A stretch of DNA of 38,682 bases from Burkholderiales bacterium (GCA_026225235.1 JAMFSK010000034.1:1-38682), one strand, 5' to 3'. Positions 7,305-15,691 are shown, numbered from the stretch's first letter. Notes: a model not told the origin generated them from the letters alone. Made by a program: numbers and translations.

Positions 7305-8354
7305 ATGAGTGGCGGTTTCTCGCGTCTGATTACGCGGTGGTTTCTGTGCGCGGCATGCCTCGTGGTCTTCCTGTCGGGCTGTAGCCTGTTCACGCCGCAG
7401 CCGGCTCCGATCGTCGACGTGCCGCCGTGCCCGGCGTCAGATGCGTGCCTGGAAACGGTGCCCGAGGTTGCCTCCGAGCCAGCCGCGACGACTGAGCCAC
7501 CGGAAGCGGAAAATGTCGACGAGACCCCTGAAGCCCGTCAGCATCCGCACCGTCCGCGTCGGGTTGCCCCGAAGCCGGCGCCTCCTCCGCCTCCCCCTCC
7601 GCCTCCGGTCGCGCCGCCGCCGCCGGTGCCCGCACCGATCATCAGCACCCGACGGCTGGCGCCCGAGCAGGCGCACGGCTTGCTCGACAGCGAAGTCCAA
7701 CGACCCGGCGGGAAGGTGATCGGCCGCGCGATCGACATGGTCGTCGACAGCGCGGGCAAGCCGGACCAGATCATCGTCAACCTGACGGGTTTTCTCGGTG
7801 TCGGTGACCGCAAGATGAATTTCCCGTTGAGTGCTTTCCGGTTCAACACGACGGCAGCCAAGAAAGTGCCGATTACTTTGACGATCCCCTCCGGGGCACC
7901 CCCTTCGGTCGCGCAGGCCAAGGAGAAGCCCGGCGCGGGTGAGCCGCCGCCTACGCTTGCCATGTCGGATGCGAAGGCGCTGCGCAAAGATGGCAACAAG
8001 GTCGGACGCGTGGTCGATGTGTTGATCGACGGCGCAGCGCAGCCGCAGGCGGTGGTGCTCGACGTGGGCAATTCGATCGGGCACGACGTGCGCAACATCG
8101 TCGTCAGCTGGACGGCCCTTGCCTTTGTCATTAGGGACAAGGTGCTCTCCCTGCAGCTGGAAATGTCGGACGCGCAGGTCAAGGCCGCGCCTCCTTACGC
8201 ATCGGATAAACCCGTCGATGCCGTGTCGCCGGTGATGCCTGTCGTTGCGGCACCTGCTGCGGCCACCCCGCCGCCGGCATCTCCCCCGACCACCAGTAGC
8301 GCAGCAGCCGCGCCCGGTGTCGTGGCCGTTTCTTCACCCCGCTCGCCTAAATAA
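7305..8354 (+). CDS. Lipoprotein with two PRC-barrel domains
   Basis: This 349-residue exported lipoprotein has a signal peptide ending in the lipobox LSGC (Cys26), an acidic then Pro-rich linker (including nine consecutive prolines near residue 100), and two PRC-barrel-like repeats. The first spans about residues 125-190 (GKVIGRAIDMVVDSAGKPD, IIVNLTGFLGVG) and the second about 215-280 (GNKVGRVVDVLIDGAAQPQ, VVLDVGNSIG). A low-complexity Ala/Pro/Ser tail follows. PRC barrels are small beta-rich modules that bind partners or ligands; no catalytic role is indicated. The ATG at 7305 has GGAG 8 bases upstream. The MFS gene follows after 8 bases, suggesting an operon. The long linker could let the barrels reach across the periplasm. 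Confidence 0.8.
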   Translation: MSGGFSRLITRWFLCAACLVVFLSGCSLFTPQPAPIVDVPPCPASDACLETVPEVASEPAATTEPPEAENVDETPEARQHPHRPRRVAPKPAPPPPPPPPPVAPPPPVPAPIISTRRLAPEQAHGLLDSEVQRPGGKVIGRAIDMVVDSAGKPDQIIVNLTGFLGVGDRKMNFPLSAFRFNTTAAKKVPITLTIPSGAPPSVAQAKEKPGAGEPPPTLAMSDAKALRKDGNKVGRVVDVLIDGAAQPQAVVLDVGNSIGHDVRNIVVSWTALAFVIRDKVLSLQLEMSDAQVKAAPPYASDKPVDAVSPVMPVVAAPAAATPPPASPPTTSSAAAAPGVVAVSSPRSPK

Positions 8355-8362
8355 CGACCTAC

Positions 8363-9667
8363 ATGGCAAATGCACGTAGCCTGCGAGCGCTCGACTGGCT
8401 GAATTTTTTCATAGCCGATGTCCAGACCGGCTTTGGTCCTTTCATCGCGTCCTATCTCGCTTCGCGGAAATGGACGCAGGGTGAAATCGGCCTGATGCTC
8501 AGTGTCGGCACCATCACGGCGATGGCGAGCCAGATCCCCGCCGGCGTGTTGATCGACTGGCTGCCCGGCAAACGCGGTGCGGCGGCGGCAGCCATTGGCG
8601 CGTTGATGTTCAGCGCGCTGCTGCTCGGTTCGAGCCCGACATGGCTGCCGGTATTGACCGCGGAGATCTTTCACGGCTTCGCGAGCTGCATGTTGACGCC
8701 GGCCATTGCGGCGGTTTCGTTCGCACTCGTGGGGCGCGCGAACCTCGGCAACCGGCTGGGCCGCAATGCACGCTTCGCGTCGATCGGCAGTGCAATCGCG
8801 GCGGCATTGATGGGCCTGTTCGGGGAATATGTGTCGGTCCGCTCGATCTTCTGGCTGACTGCCGCGCTCGCGATTCCCGGGCTGATCGCCCTCAGCATGA
8901 TCGAACCCGTCGCCATCGAGCCCCCGCCGCCGGGCCGCGCGAAGGGCGGAAAGAAGCAAGGAAACGCGGACAGCAACGGACAAACTGCCGCGGCCATCGG
9001 TACCGAAGTCGCGCAGGACAAGGCCCGCTCCGCACCGAGGGAGACGCTGCGCGAGTTGTTGAGCGACAAGCGCTTGTTGATTTTTGCGTGCTGCGTCGTC
9101 CTGTTCCATCTATCGAACGCGGCCATGCTGAACCTTGCCGCAGGCGATGTGACGGCTCATATGGGCGACAACGTGCAGCTCGTCATCGCCGCCTGCATCA
9201 TCGTGCCGCAGATGGTGGTGGCGATGCTGTCGCCCTGGGTCGGCCGCTCGGCCCAGCGGTGGGGACGCCGGCCGATCATGCTGCTGGGCTTCTCGGCGTT
9301 GCCGATCCGTGCCTTATTGTTTGCCGGCGTGACGTCGCCTTACTTGCTCGTACCGGTGCAGGTGCTCGACGGACTGAGCGCGGCGGTGTTCGGCGTGATG
9401 TTGCCCTTGATCGCGGTCGACGTCGGGGGCGACAAGGGACGCTACAACCTGTGTATCGGTGTGTTCGGACTGGCGGCCGGGATCGGCGCGACCTTGAGCA
9501 CCTCGGTCGCAGGCTTTGTCGCGGACCGCTTCGGCAGCACCGTGAGCTTCCTGGGCCTCGCTTCGGCGGGTGCGCTCGCCGTCTTGCTGGTGTGGGCCGC
9601 GATGCCGGAAACGCGCGACGCCTCCGTCAAGCCGACGGACGCGGGCGATCTTCCCGCTCCGTCCTAG
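8363..9667 (+). CDS. Major facilitator superfamily transporter
   Basis: This 434-residue inner-membrane protein has the twelve-helix pattern of MFS carriers. The two halves are separated by a polar central loop rich in Gly, Lys, Asn and Gln (about residues 190-235). Typical signatures are PAGVLIDWLPGKRGA in the loop 2-3 region and SPWVGRSAQRWGRRPIML in the equivalent place of the second half. The substrate cannot be read from sequence; the family includes drug and metabolite exporters. It begins 8 bases after the PRC lipoprotein stop and probably shares its transcript. The ATG at 8363 lacks a clear Shine-Dalgarno sequence, consistent with coupling. It converges with the trhA gene, 17 bases away. 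Confidence 0.85.
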   Translation: MANARSLRALDWLNFFIADVQTGFGPFIASYLASRKWTQGEIGLMLSVGTITAMASQIPAGVLIDWLPGKRGAAAAAIGALMFSALLLGSSPTWLPVLTAEIFHGFASCMLTPAIAAVSFALVGRANLGNRLGRNARFASIGSAIAAALMGLFGEYVSVRSIFWLTAALAIPGLIALSMIEPVAIEPPPPGRAKGGKKQGNADSNGQTAAAIGTEVAQDKARSAPRETLRELLSDKRLLIFACCVVLFHLSNAAMLNLAAGDVTAHMGDNVQLVIAACIIVPQMVVAMLSPWVGRSAQRWGRRPIMLLGFSALPIRALLFAGVTSPYLLVPVQVLDGLSAAVFGVMLPLIAVDVGGDKGRYNLCIGVFGLAAGIGATLSTSVAGFVADRFGSTVSFLGLASAGALAVLLVWAAMPETRDASVKPTDAGDLPAPS

Positions 9668-9684
9668 CGCGCGGGGCGCCCGGC

Positions 9685-10353
9685 TCAGGCGTAGCGCGCC
9701 ACCGCGACAAAATGGCAGATCGAACCGGCCAGCACAAACAGATGCCAGACCAGGTGGGCGAACTTGAAACGGCTATCGAGCAGATAGAACGCCACGCCCA
9801 CCGTGTAGGCAAGGCCACCGGCAACGAGCCAGATAATGCCCGCGGTGGGCACATGCTCGAGCAGCGGCCTGACGGCAAAGACCACGAGCCACCCCATCAC
9901 GAGATAGAGCGCCGTAGAAATATACGGATGCGACAGCAAGTTGAAGCCCCGCAGCAGCACCCCCGTCAATGCAAGCGACCATACCGCGGCGAGCAGCGCC
10001 CAGCCCCAGTCACCCCTTAGTGCGCCGAGTGTGAACGGTGTGTAGGTGCCCGCGATGAACAGGTAGATCGCGCAGTAGTCGAGCTTCATGAACAGCTGTT
10101 TGGCCCTGCCTTCGGCGAGACCGTGATAAATCGCCGAGGTCATATAGAGCCCGGCCATGGTGACCGCATAGACCGCCAATCCGAAAATATCGGACGCGGT
10201 ATTGCCCGGGCGGGCCGCGAACGCCACAAAGGCGAGCCCCACCAGCGCGGCTACGAAGCCGGCGCCATGACTGATGCTGTTGGCGATTTCTTCCCCGCGA
10301 GTCTGGGGGCGAGGAATGACTGGAGCCATTGGAACACCTGCGAAATGCGACAT
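9685..10353 (-). CDS. trhA: TrhA / hemolysin III family membrane protein
   Basis: This 222-residue inner-membrane protein of the PAQR-like hemolysin III family has seven hydrophobic segments. Family motifs are visible: an early NSISHGAG, then MTSAIYHG with its His, then MKLDYCAIYLFIAGTYTPF, and near the end HLVWHLFVLAGSICHF. The conserved His and Asp residues are thought to bind metal. Members influence membrane energetics or lipid homeostasis; haemolysis was the original, not general, assay. Two ATGs are possible: 10353 with AGGG upstream and 10329 with AGGTG upstream. It is divergent from the transglycosylase gene and ends 17 bases from the MFS gene. Confidence 0.85.
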   Translation of the reverse strand: MSHFAGVPMAPVIPRPQTRGEEIANSISHGAGFVAALVGLAFVAFAARPGNTASDIFGLAVYAVTMAGLYMTSAIYHGLAEGRAKQLFMKLDYCAIYLFIAGTYTPFTLGALRGDWGWALLAAVWSLALTGVLLRGFNLLSHPYISTALYLVMGWLVVFAVRPLLEHVPTAGIIWLVAGGLAYTVGVAFYLLDSRFKFAHLVWHLFVLAGSICHFVAVARYA

Positions 10354-10481
10354 CGAAACCCTGATTGTGGCCAAGACTGACCGGGAAGTCATCGAAAGAC
10401 TCCCCTGAGATGGGGGTTTTTTCCGGATCGCGCGGATTTTTTATCTCGTTATAATCCACCATCCCATCCAGACGAGACTTG

Positions 10482-11072
10482 ATGCGACGACTACTCTGCC
10501 TTCTGCTCCTGTCTCTGGGGCTCACCCAGCAAGCAATGGCTGGGCAGACCGAACAGGTTTCCGCGCTGCTCGCGCAGAAATTCGGTGTCGCCCGCGCTCG
10601 GGCCGACCGGATTGCAGAAGCCGTCGTGCAGTCGGCTTCCAAGTATTCTTTACCGCCTTCGCTCCTGCTCGCCGTGATCGCGATCGAATCGCGCTTCAAG
10701 GAAAAGGCTCGCGGCCCTAACGGCGCAACGGGCCTCATGCAAGTCGTGCCCTCCTCGCATCGGCAAATGCTCAAGGGTGTCAAAGACCTGACTGAGCCGG
10801 GTACGAACATCGAGGCGGGTGCCAAGATCCTGCACGGGTATGTCGATTCGGCGGGTGGCGATGTCGAGGCCGGCCTGCGCAGCTACGGCAGTGGCGCGCG
10901 CTATGCGGCGAAGGTCAGCAACCAGGCGCGCTTCTTCGAAGCAGGACTCGGTGAAACGGGCCTCGGCGATGTGGAGCCTGCCGCTCAGCCCCCCCAGGCC
11001 GCCACGACCGACGGCGCGCCTCCTGAGGTGGCGACCGACGCGGGTTCTCCCGTGGCACTGACCATCCACTAG
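10482..11072 (+). CDS. Small lytic transglycosylase, SLT family
   Basis: This 196-residue periplasmic enzyme would cleave the glycan strands of peptidoglycan. It has a signal peptide ending in QAMA (residues 1-20). The SLT fold includes AVIAIESRFKEKA with catalytic Glu69, then GPNGATGLMQVVPSSH, the substrate-groove signature, and the ending AGLRSYGSG for the sugar-contacting Tyr. A Pro/Ala-rich tail of about 40 residues follows. Start: ATG at 10482, preceded by a TTG in the same frame. TATAAT lies at 10450-10455, a good -10 box, although no matching -35 box was found. It stands alone; VirB1-like small transglycosylases often serve secretion systems, but none is encoded here. Confidence 0.85.
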   Translation: MRRLLCLLLLSLGLTQQAMAGQTEQVSALLAQKFGVARARADRIAEAVVQSASKYSLPPSLLLAVIAIESRFKEKARGPNGATGLMQVVPSSHRQMLKGVKDLTEPGTNIEAGAKILHGYVDSAGGDVEAGLRSYGSGARYAAKVSNQARFFEAGLGETGLGDVEPAAQPPQAATTDGAPPEVATDAGSPVALTIH

Positions 11073-11161
11073 GCAGCTCGCCTGCTCACTGCGTCATCGC
11101 TGTCTTTCAGCGGCCCTCCCGTCTACCTCTCGTTCCATCATTGCGCGCACTCGGTGAGTGT

Positions 11162-11248
11162 ATGGGTGTCGACCCGTATGTTCAGAAGGTGCCCGGGGGC
11201 AGGATCATGCCGGTGGCGATCGATATCGCGCGCGTGCTTCGCGCGTGA
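11162..11248 (+). pseudogene. Remnant of a CUT2 sugar ABC transporter permease, C-terminus
   Basis: A 28-codon open stretch ends in a stop and reads GVDPYVQKVPGGRIMPVAID followed by IARVLRA. This resembles the final segment of RbsC-type sugar permeases, where a (G/N)VDPYVQKVVQG segment leads into the last membrane helix and an AIDIARxRR tail. The middle of the helix is altered (PGGRIMPV in place of a hydrophobic VQGAIIVLAV-type run), and upstream of 11162 I recognise no further permease sequence. It lies 49 bases before the polyol dehydrogenase gene, where such transporters commonly sit. It is probably the trace left by deletion of the ABC importer genes. Confidence 0.5.
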
Positions 11249-11297
11249 CGTTTCTATTGATCTGGATCCTCCCGCTGAACGAGACAGAGACAAAACA

Positions 11298-12383
11298 ATG
11301 AGTGTCGAACCCGATCAGATGACGGCCATCATGTGCCGTGGTCCCAAGGACTATCGCGTGGAGCAGGTGGCGCGCCCGCAGGCGGGGCCGAATGAGATGG
11401 TGATCCGGATTGCTGCGTGTGGCATTTGCGCAAGCGACTGCAAATGCTGGTCGGGCGCCGCGATGTTCTGGGGTGGCCCGAGCCCCTGGGTCAAGGCGCC
11501 GGTGATTCCGGGCCACGAATTCTTTGGCTATGTCGAGACGCTGGGGCCGGGCGCGGCCGAGCATTTCGGCGTCGAACTCGGTGATCGGGTGATCGCCGAG
11601 CAGATCGTGCCATGCCAGAAGTGCAAGTTCTGCACCTCGGGAAAGTACTGGATGTGCGAAGTCCACAATATATTCGGCTTCCAGCGCGTGGTGGCCGATG
11701 GTGCTATGGCGGACTTCATGAAAATCCCGCACAACGCGATCGTTCACAAGATTCCCGATGGCATTTCGCTTGAAGACGCGGCGATCATCGAGCCGCTCGC
11801 CTGTGCGATTCACACCGTGAACCGCGGCGATATCCAGCTCGACGATGTCGTCGTGATCGCGGGTGCGGGACCGCTCGGTCTTATGATGACGCAGGTCGCC
11901 TACCTCAAGACGCCGAAGAAGCTCGTCGTCATCGACCCCGTGAAAGCGCGCCTCGACCTTGCGCTCGAATTCGGCGCGGATGTGGTGATCAACCCGTCCG
12001 AAGGCGACGCGAAGGCCATCATCAGCGGGCTGACGCAGGGCTACGGCTGCGATGTGTATATCGAAACCACGGGTGCGCCGATCGGCGTCACTCAGGGTCT
12101 CGACCTGATCCGCAAGCTCGGGCGGTTTGTCGAATTCAGCGTGTTTGGTGCCGAGACCAGCGCTGACTGGTCGATCATCGGTGACCGCAAGGAACTCGAT
12201 GTGCGCGGCGCTCATCTGGGCCCCTATTGCTACCCGATCGCCATCGACTTGCTGGCGCGTGGCCTCGTGAGCTCGAAGGGCATCGTCACGCATGGCTTTA
12301 CACTCGAGGAGTGGGATGAAGCCATCAAAGTCGCCTACTCACTCGATTCGATCAAGGTGCTGCTTAAGCCGGCTGCGACGTAA
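11298..12383 (+). CDS. eltD: Erythritol/L-threitol dehydrogenase-type zinc alcohol dehydrogenase
   Basis: This 361-residue medium-chain dehydrogenase would oxidise a four-carbon polyol with NAD. Zinc sites are complete: GICASD with Cys44 and PGHEF with His73 and Glu74 for the catalytic zinc, and Cys106, Cys109, Cys112 and Cys120 for the structural zinc. The Rossmann fold includes AGAGPLGL near residue 190. The segment FVEFSVFG...DWSIIGDRKELDVRGAHLGPYC closely matches the mycobacterial EltD family, known for erythritol and L-threitol oxidation. The exact substrate here is inferred. The start is ATG at 11298, with a weak purine-rich ribosome site. An SDR gene follows 162 bases later and an FCD-type regulator is nearby. 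Related sorbitol-type dehydrogenases are the alternative. Confidence 0.8.
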   Translation: MSVEPDQMTAIMCRGPKDYRVEQVARPQAGPNEMVIRIAACGICASDCKCWSGAAMFWGGPSPWVKAPVIPGHEFFGYVETLGPGAAEHFGVELGDRVIAEQIVPCQKCKFCTSGKYWMCEVHNIFGFQRVVADGAMADFMKIPHNAIVHKIPDGISLEDAAIIEPLACAIHTVNRGDIQLDDVVVIAGAGPLGLMMTQVAYLKTPKKLVVIDPVKARLDLALEFGADVVINPSEGDAKAIISGLTQGYGCDVYIETTGAPIGVTQGLDLIRKLGRFVEFSVFGAETSADWSIIGDRKELDVRGAHLGPYCYPIAIDLLARGLVSSKGIVTHGFTLEEWDEAIKVAYSLDSIKVLLKPAAT

Positions 12384-12545
12384 GTTTCCCGCATCGCCCC
12401 CCGTTGAGATCGAGGTGAGACTGAACTCGCACGGGGGTGGTGCACGCACCTTATCCTGACCGGTTGTCCGGGATGATCAGGAAAGGTGTCGGCGGCGATT
12501 ACGGTTACACGAACGAAGGTTTTTCGACCGGACAGGAGTCCTTGA

Positions 12546-13310
12546 ATGAGCGTAGATGCGATTCCCACTACAGCGATGAAGGCACGGTTCGACTTCAAGG
12601 GTGCGCGGATCCTCGTCACGGGCGCGACCAGCGGCATTGGTCACGCGGTGGCGCTGACTTTGCGCGCGCGGGGTGCCCAGGTCTACGCGAGCGGGCGTGA
12701 TGCCACGGTGCTCGATGCGCTCAGTGCGGCAGGTTGCACGACGATTGCACTGGATCTCGCCGATGCTGCGGCGATCGAGCCCGCGCTGGCAGGGTTGCCG
12801 CCGCTCGACGGGCTGGTGAACTGTGCTGGGGTGACGTCGCTCGAAAAGGCGGTCGATCTCGACGCCGCGCACTTCGACTTCGTCATGGGTGTCAATGCGC
12901 GGGGCGCTGCCCTGGTCGGCCGTTCGGTGGCGCGCGCCATGATCGCCGCGGGCAAGCGAGGCAGCGTGGTCAATGTCTCGAGTCAGGCTGCGCTAGTCGG
13001 CATGGATGATCATCTGAGCTACTGCGCGTCGAAAGCAGCCATGGACGCCATGACGCGAGTTTGGTGCGTCGAGTGGGGCCGTCATGGGATCCGGGTCAAT
13101 AGCGTGAATCCGACCGTGACCCTCACGCCGATGGCGGAGTTCGCGTGGAGCGAACCGGCCAAACGCGATCCTGCGCTCGCGGCGATACCGCTCGGACGTT
13201 TTGCGCAGCCGTCTGAGGTCGTCGAGCCGATTCTGTTTCTGCTGAGCGACGCGGCCTCGATGATTTCCGGCGTCACGCTCGCGATCGATGGCGGCTATAC
13301 CAGCCGCTAG
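12546..13310 (+). CDS. Short-chain dehydrogenase, DCXR/L-xylulose reductase-like
   Basis: This 254-residue NAD(P)-dependent oxidoreductase has the cofactor motif TGATSGIG (residues 25-32), the catalytic Ser in VNVSSQ (Ser145/146), and Tyr159 and Lys163 in YCASK. The segment VNPTVTLTPMAEFAWSEP, together with IPLGRFAQPSEVVEPILFLL, is typical of the dicarbonyl/L-xylulose reductase group, which interconverts ketoses and polyols. With the upstream tetritol dehydrogenase, it may handle the next sugar-alcohol step or an isomer. AGGAG lies 7 bases before the ATG at 12546. The 162-base gap before it may carry a separate promoter. A strong hairpin terminator follows at 13369-13406. Confidence 0.85.
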   Translation: MSVDAIPTTAMKARFDFKGARILVTGATSGIGHAVALTLRARGAQVYASGRDATVLDALSAAGCTTIALDLADAAAIEPALAGLPPLDGLVNCAGVTSLEKAVDLDAAHFDFVMGVNARGAALVGRSVARAMIAAGKRGSVVNVSSQAALVGMDDHLSYCASKAAMDAMTRVWCVEWGRHGIRVNSVNPTVTLTPMAEFAWSEPAKRDPALAAIPLGRFAQPSEVVEPILFLLSDAASMISGVTLAIDGGYTSR

Positions 13311-13368
13311 CCTGTAGGCGTGTGGCGCGAAGCACCAGCGTTTCAATAAAAAAGCACAAGTGGACAAA

Positions 13369-13406
13369 AAAAGGGCGAATTTTCAATGTTGAAAATTCGC
13401 CCTTTT
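13369..13406. terminator. Bidirectional intrinsic terminator
   Basis: This is a perfect 18-bp inverted repeat (AAAAGGGCGAATTTTCAA and its complement) around a 2-base centre. T-rich sequence follows on the plus strand and A-rich sequence precedes it, so it can end both the SDR transcript and the opposing regulator transcript. The stretch downstream (13431-13485) is a strongly pyrimidine-rich tract. Confidence 0.9.
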
Positions 13407-13495
13407 AACTTTTGTTTTTTCGACTGGGTCGTGGCCTGCTCTCCCGTTGTTGCTCCTGTCTCTCTCCTTCTTTCTCTCTCTTGTGTCGAGTTGCT

Positions 13496-14233
13496 TTATT
13501 TTTGTGCAATCAGGTATTCAACATCGTCAGACATATGCGAGAGCATCGAGCGCATGGCAGCCTCGGCGGCGGCGGGGTTGCGCGACTCGATCGCTTCGAC
13601 CACGAGACCGTGGGTGCGCACCACTTCGTCACCCATTTCGGGCAGCGCCTTCCATGCCTTCGTCACGAGGCCCAGCGAGGCACGCACGATGGGGGTCATC
13701 TGGTCGAAGAAGCGGTTGTGGCTGGCCGAGAGGATGGCCGTGTGCAGCAGTTCGTCCATTTCCATGAACTTCGGATCGCCGATCTTGTAGTGCTGGTAGG
13801 CGTCGAAGGCGGCACGAATGGCCGCGAGGTCTTCCGCGGTACCGCGTTCGGCGGCTAGGCCGGCGGCGCGGACTTCGATCTCAATGCGAAAGTCGACGAG
13901 ATCCCGCATGAACTCTTCGTCGGGTGTACGCAGAAAGCGCCATTCGACCACATCGCGGTTGATCACCTGCCATTCGCGCATCGGCCGTGCCCGCGTGCCT
14001 GTCTTGGTCCGTACGTCGAGCATGCCGCGCGAGACGAGCATCGACAGTGCTTCGCGCATGACGGTGCGGCTCACTTCAAATTCCCGTGCCAGCTCGTCCT
14101 GTGTCGGCAGGGTCGTGCCCTCGTACATGCCGGACACGATGTTCTTCGCAAGCCGTTGCATGGCCTGTTCGACAAGCGAGGTTGGCCGTTTATCGGCGCG
14201 TGATGTCGCGTGTGGTTCGGAGTACGGAGTCAT
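13496..14233 (-). CDS. GntR-family regulator with FCD domain (FadR subfamily)
   Basis: This 245-residue transcription factor has a winged helix at about residues 20-85 (ELAREFEVSRTVMREALSMLVSRGM is the recognition region). An all-helical FCD effector domain follows (about 100-235), with metal-binding type residues in FMEMDELLHTAILSASHNRF and HGLVVEAI. FCD proteins bind small carboxylates or sugar derivatives and usually repress adjacent catabolic genes. It faces the polyol dehydrogenase genes convergently across a strong terminator, and is the obvious candidate to control them. A near-palindrome at 14232-14245 overlapping its start codon suggests autoregulation. The ATG at 14233 has no strong ribosome site. 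Confidence 0.85.
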   Translation of the reverse strand: MTPYSEPHATSRADKRPTSLVEQAMQRLAKNIVSGMYEGTTLPTQDELAREFEVSRTVMREALSMLVSRGMLDVRTKTGTRARPMREWQVINRDVVEWRFLRTPDEEFMRDLVDFRIEIEVRAAGLAAERGTAEDLAAIRAAFDAYQHYKIGDPKFMEMDELLHTAILSASHNRFFDQMTPIVRASLGLVTKAWKALPEMGDEVVRTHGLVVEAIESRNPAAAEAAMRSMLSHMSDDVEYLIAQK

Positions 14234-14245
14234 TGTTTAAACGAT
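14232..14245. promoter_or_regulatory. Candidate operator overlapping the FCD regulator start
   Basis: ATTGTTTAAACGAT is a 14-bp near-perfect palindrome around GTTTAAAC, with a single asymmetric base pair near its ends. It overlaps the start codon at 14233, where a bound regulator would block initiation. I found no clear second copy before the dehydrogenase gene, so assignment to the FCD protein is inference. Confidence 0.35.
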
Positions 14246-14491
14246 CACTGAATGCAAATACCCAGTCGGACTTCAGGAACGGGTCGGGCAACCCAATTGC
14301 GGCCCTGCCAGTCGTGTTCCCTGCTTCTATTCAACGCGGTGCGAAATTTGGCGTCAACGCTCGAAAGCCTGAAAGGGTAAACGCCTGATTACGCACGGTG
14401 GTGCGCGTCGTATGCAATGCGCCGCTTCGCCTGATGCTGGACTCGCCGGATTGTGCATGGCAGGGCTATCGCGCGCAAGTCGTTTGGCATT

Positions 14492-15478
14492 CTACGTGCC
14501 GGTTCGCGACAGCCGGCGCCAGCTCCCCGGTGGCATTCCGTACCGATGCGTAAACACACGACTGAAATGCGCCGCATCCGCAAAACCAGACCGGTAGGCG
14601 AGCGAAGCAATGCTGTAACGGGTCAGGCGCATATCTTCGAGTTGGGTGCGGCTCAACTCCAGTCGTTTGTCGAGCACATAGCGCGAAAAGCGCAGACGTC
14701 GTTCTGCGAACAAAGCATAGACAGCCCGGCTCGATACGCCTAGCGCTTGCGCGCAAGTGTCCGGAGAAAGATCGGCTTCGGTCAGATGAGCATCGATGTG
14801 CGCGAGCAGGCTCTGCCAGCGGCGTTCGCCGGTTGGAACACGCGCAGGCAGCAGACGCGGCACGCGTTCGCTCGTGCAATACGCGGTCGCGAGCAACAGT
14901 AACAACGACTGTTCAAGCGCCGCAACGGGTTCGAATGTGGCGGTGAAGAAACACGGAATGAGCTGCTCGACGAAGGTATGCACCACGCGGGCGACACGCG
15001 TGTCATGGCGGCTCAGCCGCGCTTCGGGCAGGCTCTGCCAGCCGAGATGCGCCGCGAAGCGTTCATGCGGCACGCGCAGCGCGATGAATCTTGCCGGGGC
15101 AACGAAACGGACGCGCGAGGGGGTGGCCAGACTGCGAAACGAGACGTCGCCTGGGCCGAATGTGAAACGCGTGCCCCCTTGTTCGATCTCGCCGCTCCCC
15201 TCGAGCACGATATGGATCAGCAAGCCGTCTTGCATATCGCGCGGCATATGTTCGCGCAGATGCGTAATTTCTTGCGGCGCAACCGACAGGAAGGCAATCG
15301 CCCCGCCGCCGAGCAGACGCGAGACGCCGAGTTCGCCAATCGCCAGCGCACTCGAACTCTGCACATGACCGGGCAAAAGCGTGGCAGTCAGCAGCGATTG
15401 CCAACCGCCGAGGTCCGTCGCACGCCGGTGCAGGCTCGCCGGTAGCACCGGTACTGCCATGGAACCGGTCTTGGCCAT
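14492..15478 (-). CDS. AraC-family transcriptional regulator
   Basis: This 328-residue regulator has an N-terminal AraC-binding-like sensor domain (about residues 10-190; includes HIVLEGSGEIEQGG and FGPGDVSF, cupin-like strands). The C-terminal double helix-turn-helix spans about 215-325 (CAQALGVSSRAVYALFAERR, then SIASLAYRSGFADAAHFSRVF and RYGMPPGSWRR). The ATG at 15478 has GGGGAG 7 bases upstream, so the longer frame beginning at TTG 15499 is not used. It is divergent from the HDO-like enzyme gene 213 bases away and is likely its activator. The effector is unknown. It lies 258 bases downstream of the FCD regulator gene on the same strand, with nothing recognised between. Confidence 0.85.
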   Translation of the reverse strand: MAKTGSMAVPVLPASLHRRATDLGGWQSLLTATLLPGHVQSSSALAIGELGVSRLLGGGAIAFLSVAPQEITHLREHMPRDMQDGLLIHIVLEGSGEIEQGGTRFTFGPGDVSFRSLATPSRVRFVAPARFIALRVPHERFAAHLGWQSLPEARLSRHDTRVARVVHTFVEQLIPCFFTATFEPVAALEQSLLLLLATAYCTSERVPRLLPARVPTGERRWQSLLAHIDAHLTEADLSPDTCAQALGVSSRAVYALFAERRLRFSRYVLDKRLELSRTQLEDMRLTRYSIASLAYRSGFADAAHFSRVFTHRYGMPPGSWRRLSRTGT

Positions 15479-15691
15479 CGACACTCCCCCCGGAGGCAAT
15501 AACCCTCAAAAAAAGTGGCGCCGGTTGTACTTCAGCGCCAGACAACAATTGACTGCAGTCTCAGACAAAACAGGGGACAGCACGCTCGCTAAGCTGAAGC
15601 CCACGCCTCGAATACAAGGCGTTTTGAAAGATCGTTCCAGACACGGCCCGAAAGTGCCGGGCACTCAGCCCTTTTTAGCGAGGAAAAGAAA

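Noticed and set aside
8641..10020. 459-residue plus-strand open frame overlapping the MFS and trhA genes
   Set aside because: It is out of frame with a clear MFS protein and antisense to trhA; the Arg-rich translation has no domain.
10400..10422. CCCC/GGGG hairpin followed by TTTTTT between trhA and the transglycosylase
   Set aside because: The T-run lies on the plus strand, but no plus-strand gene ends just upstream; the stem is only 4 bp.
13431..13485. Pyrimidine-rich tract after the FCD regulator gene
   Set aside because: It is striking in composition but simple sequence near a terminator; no protein or repeat unit can be defined.
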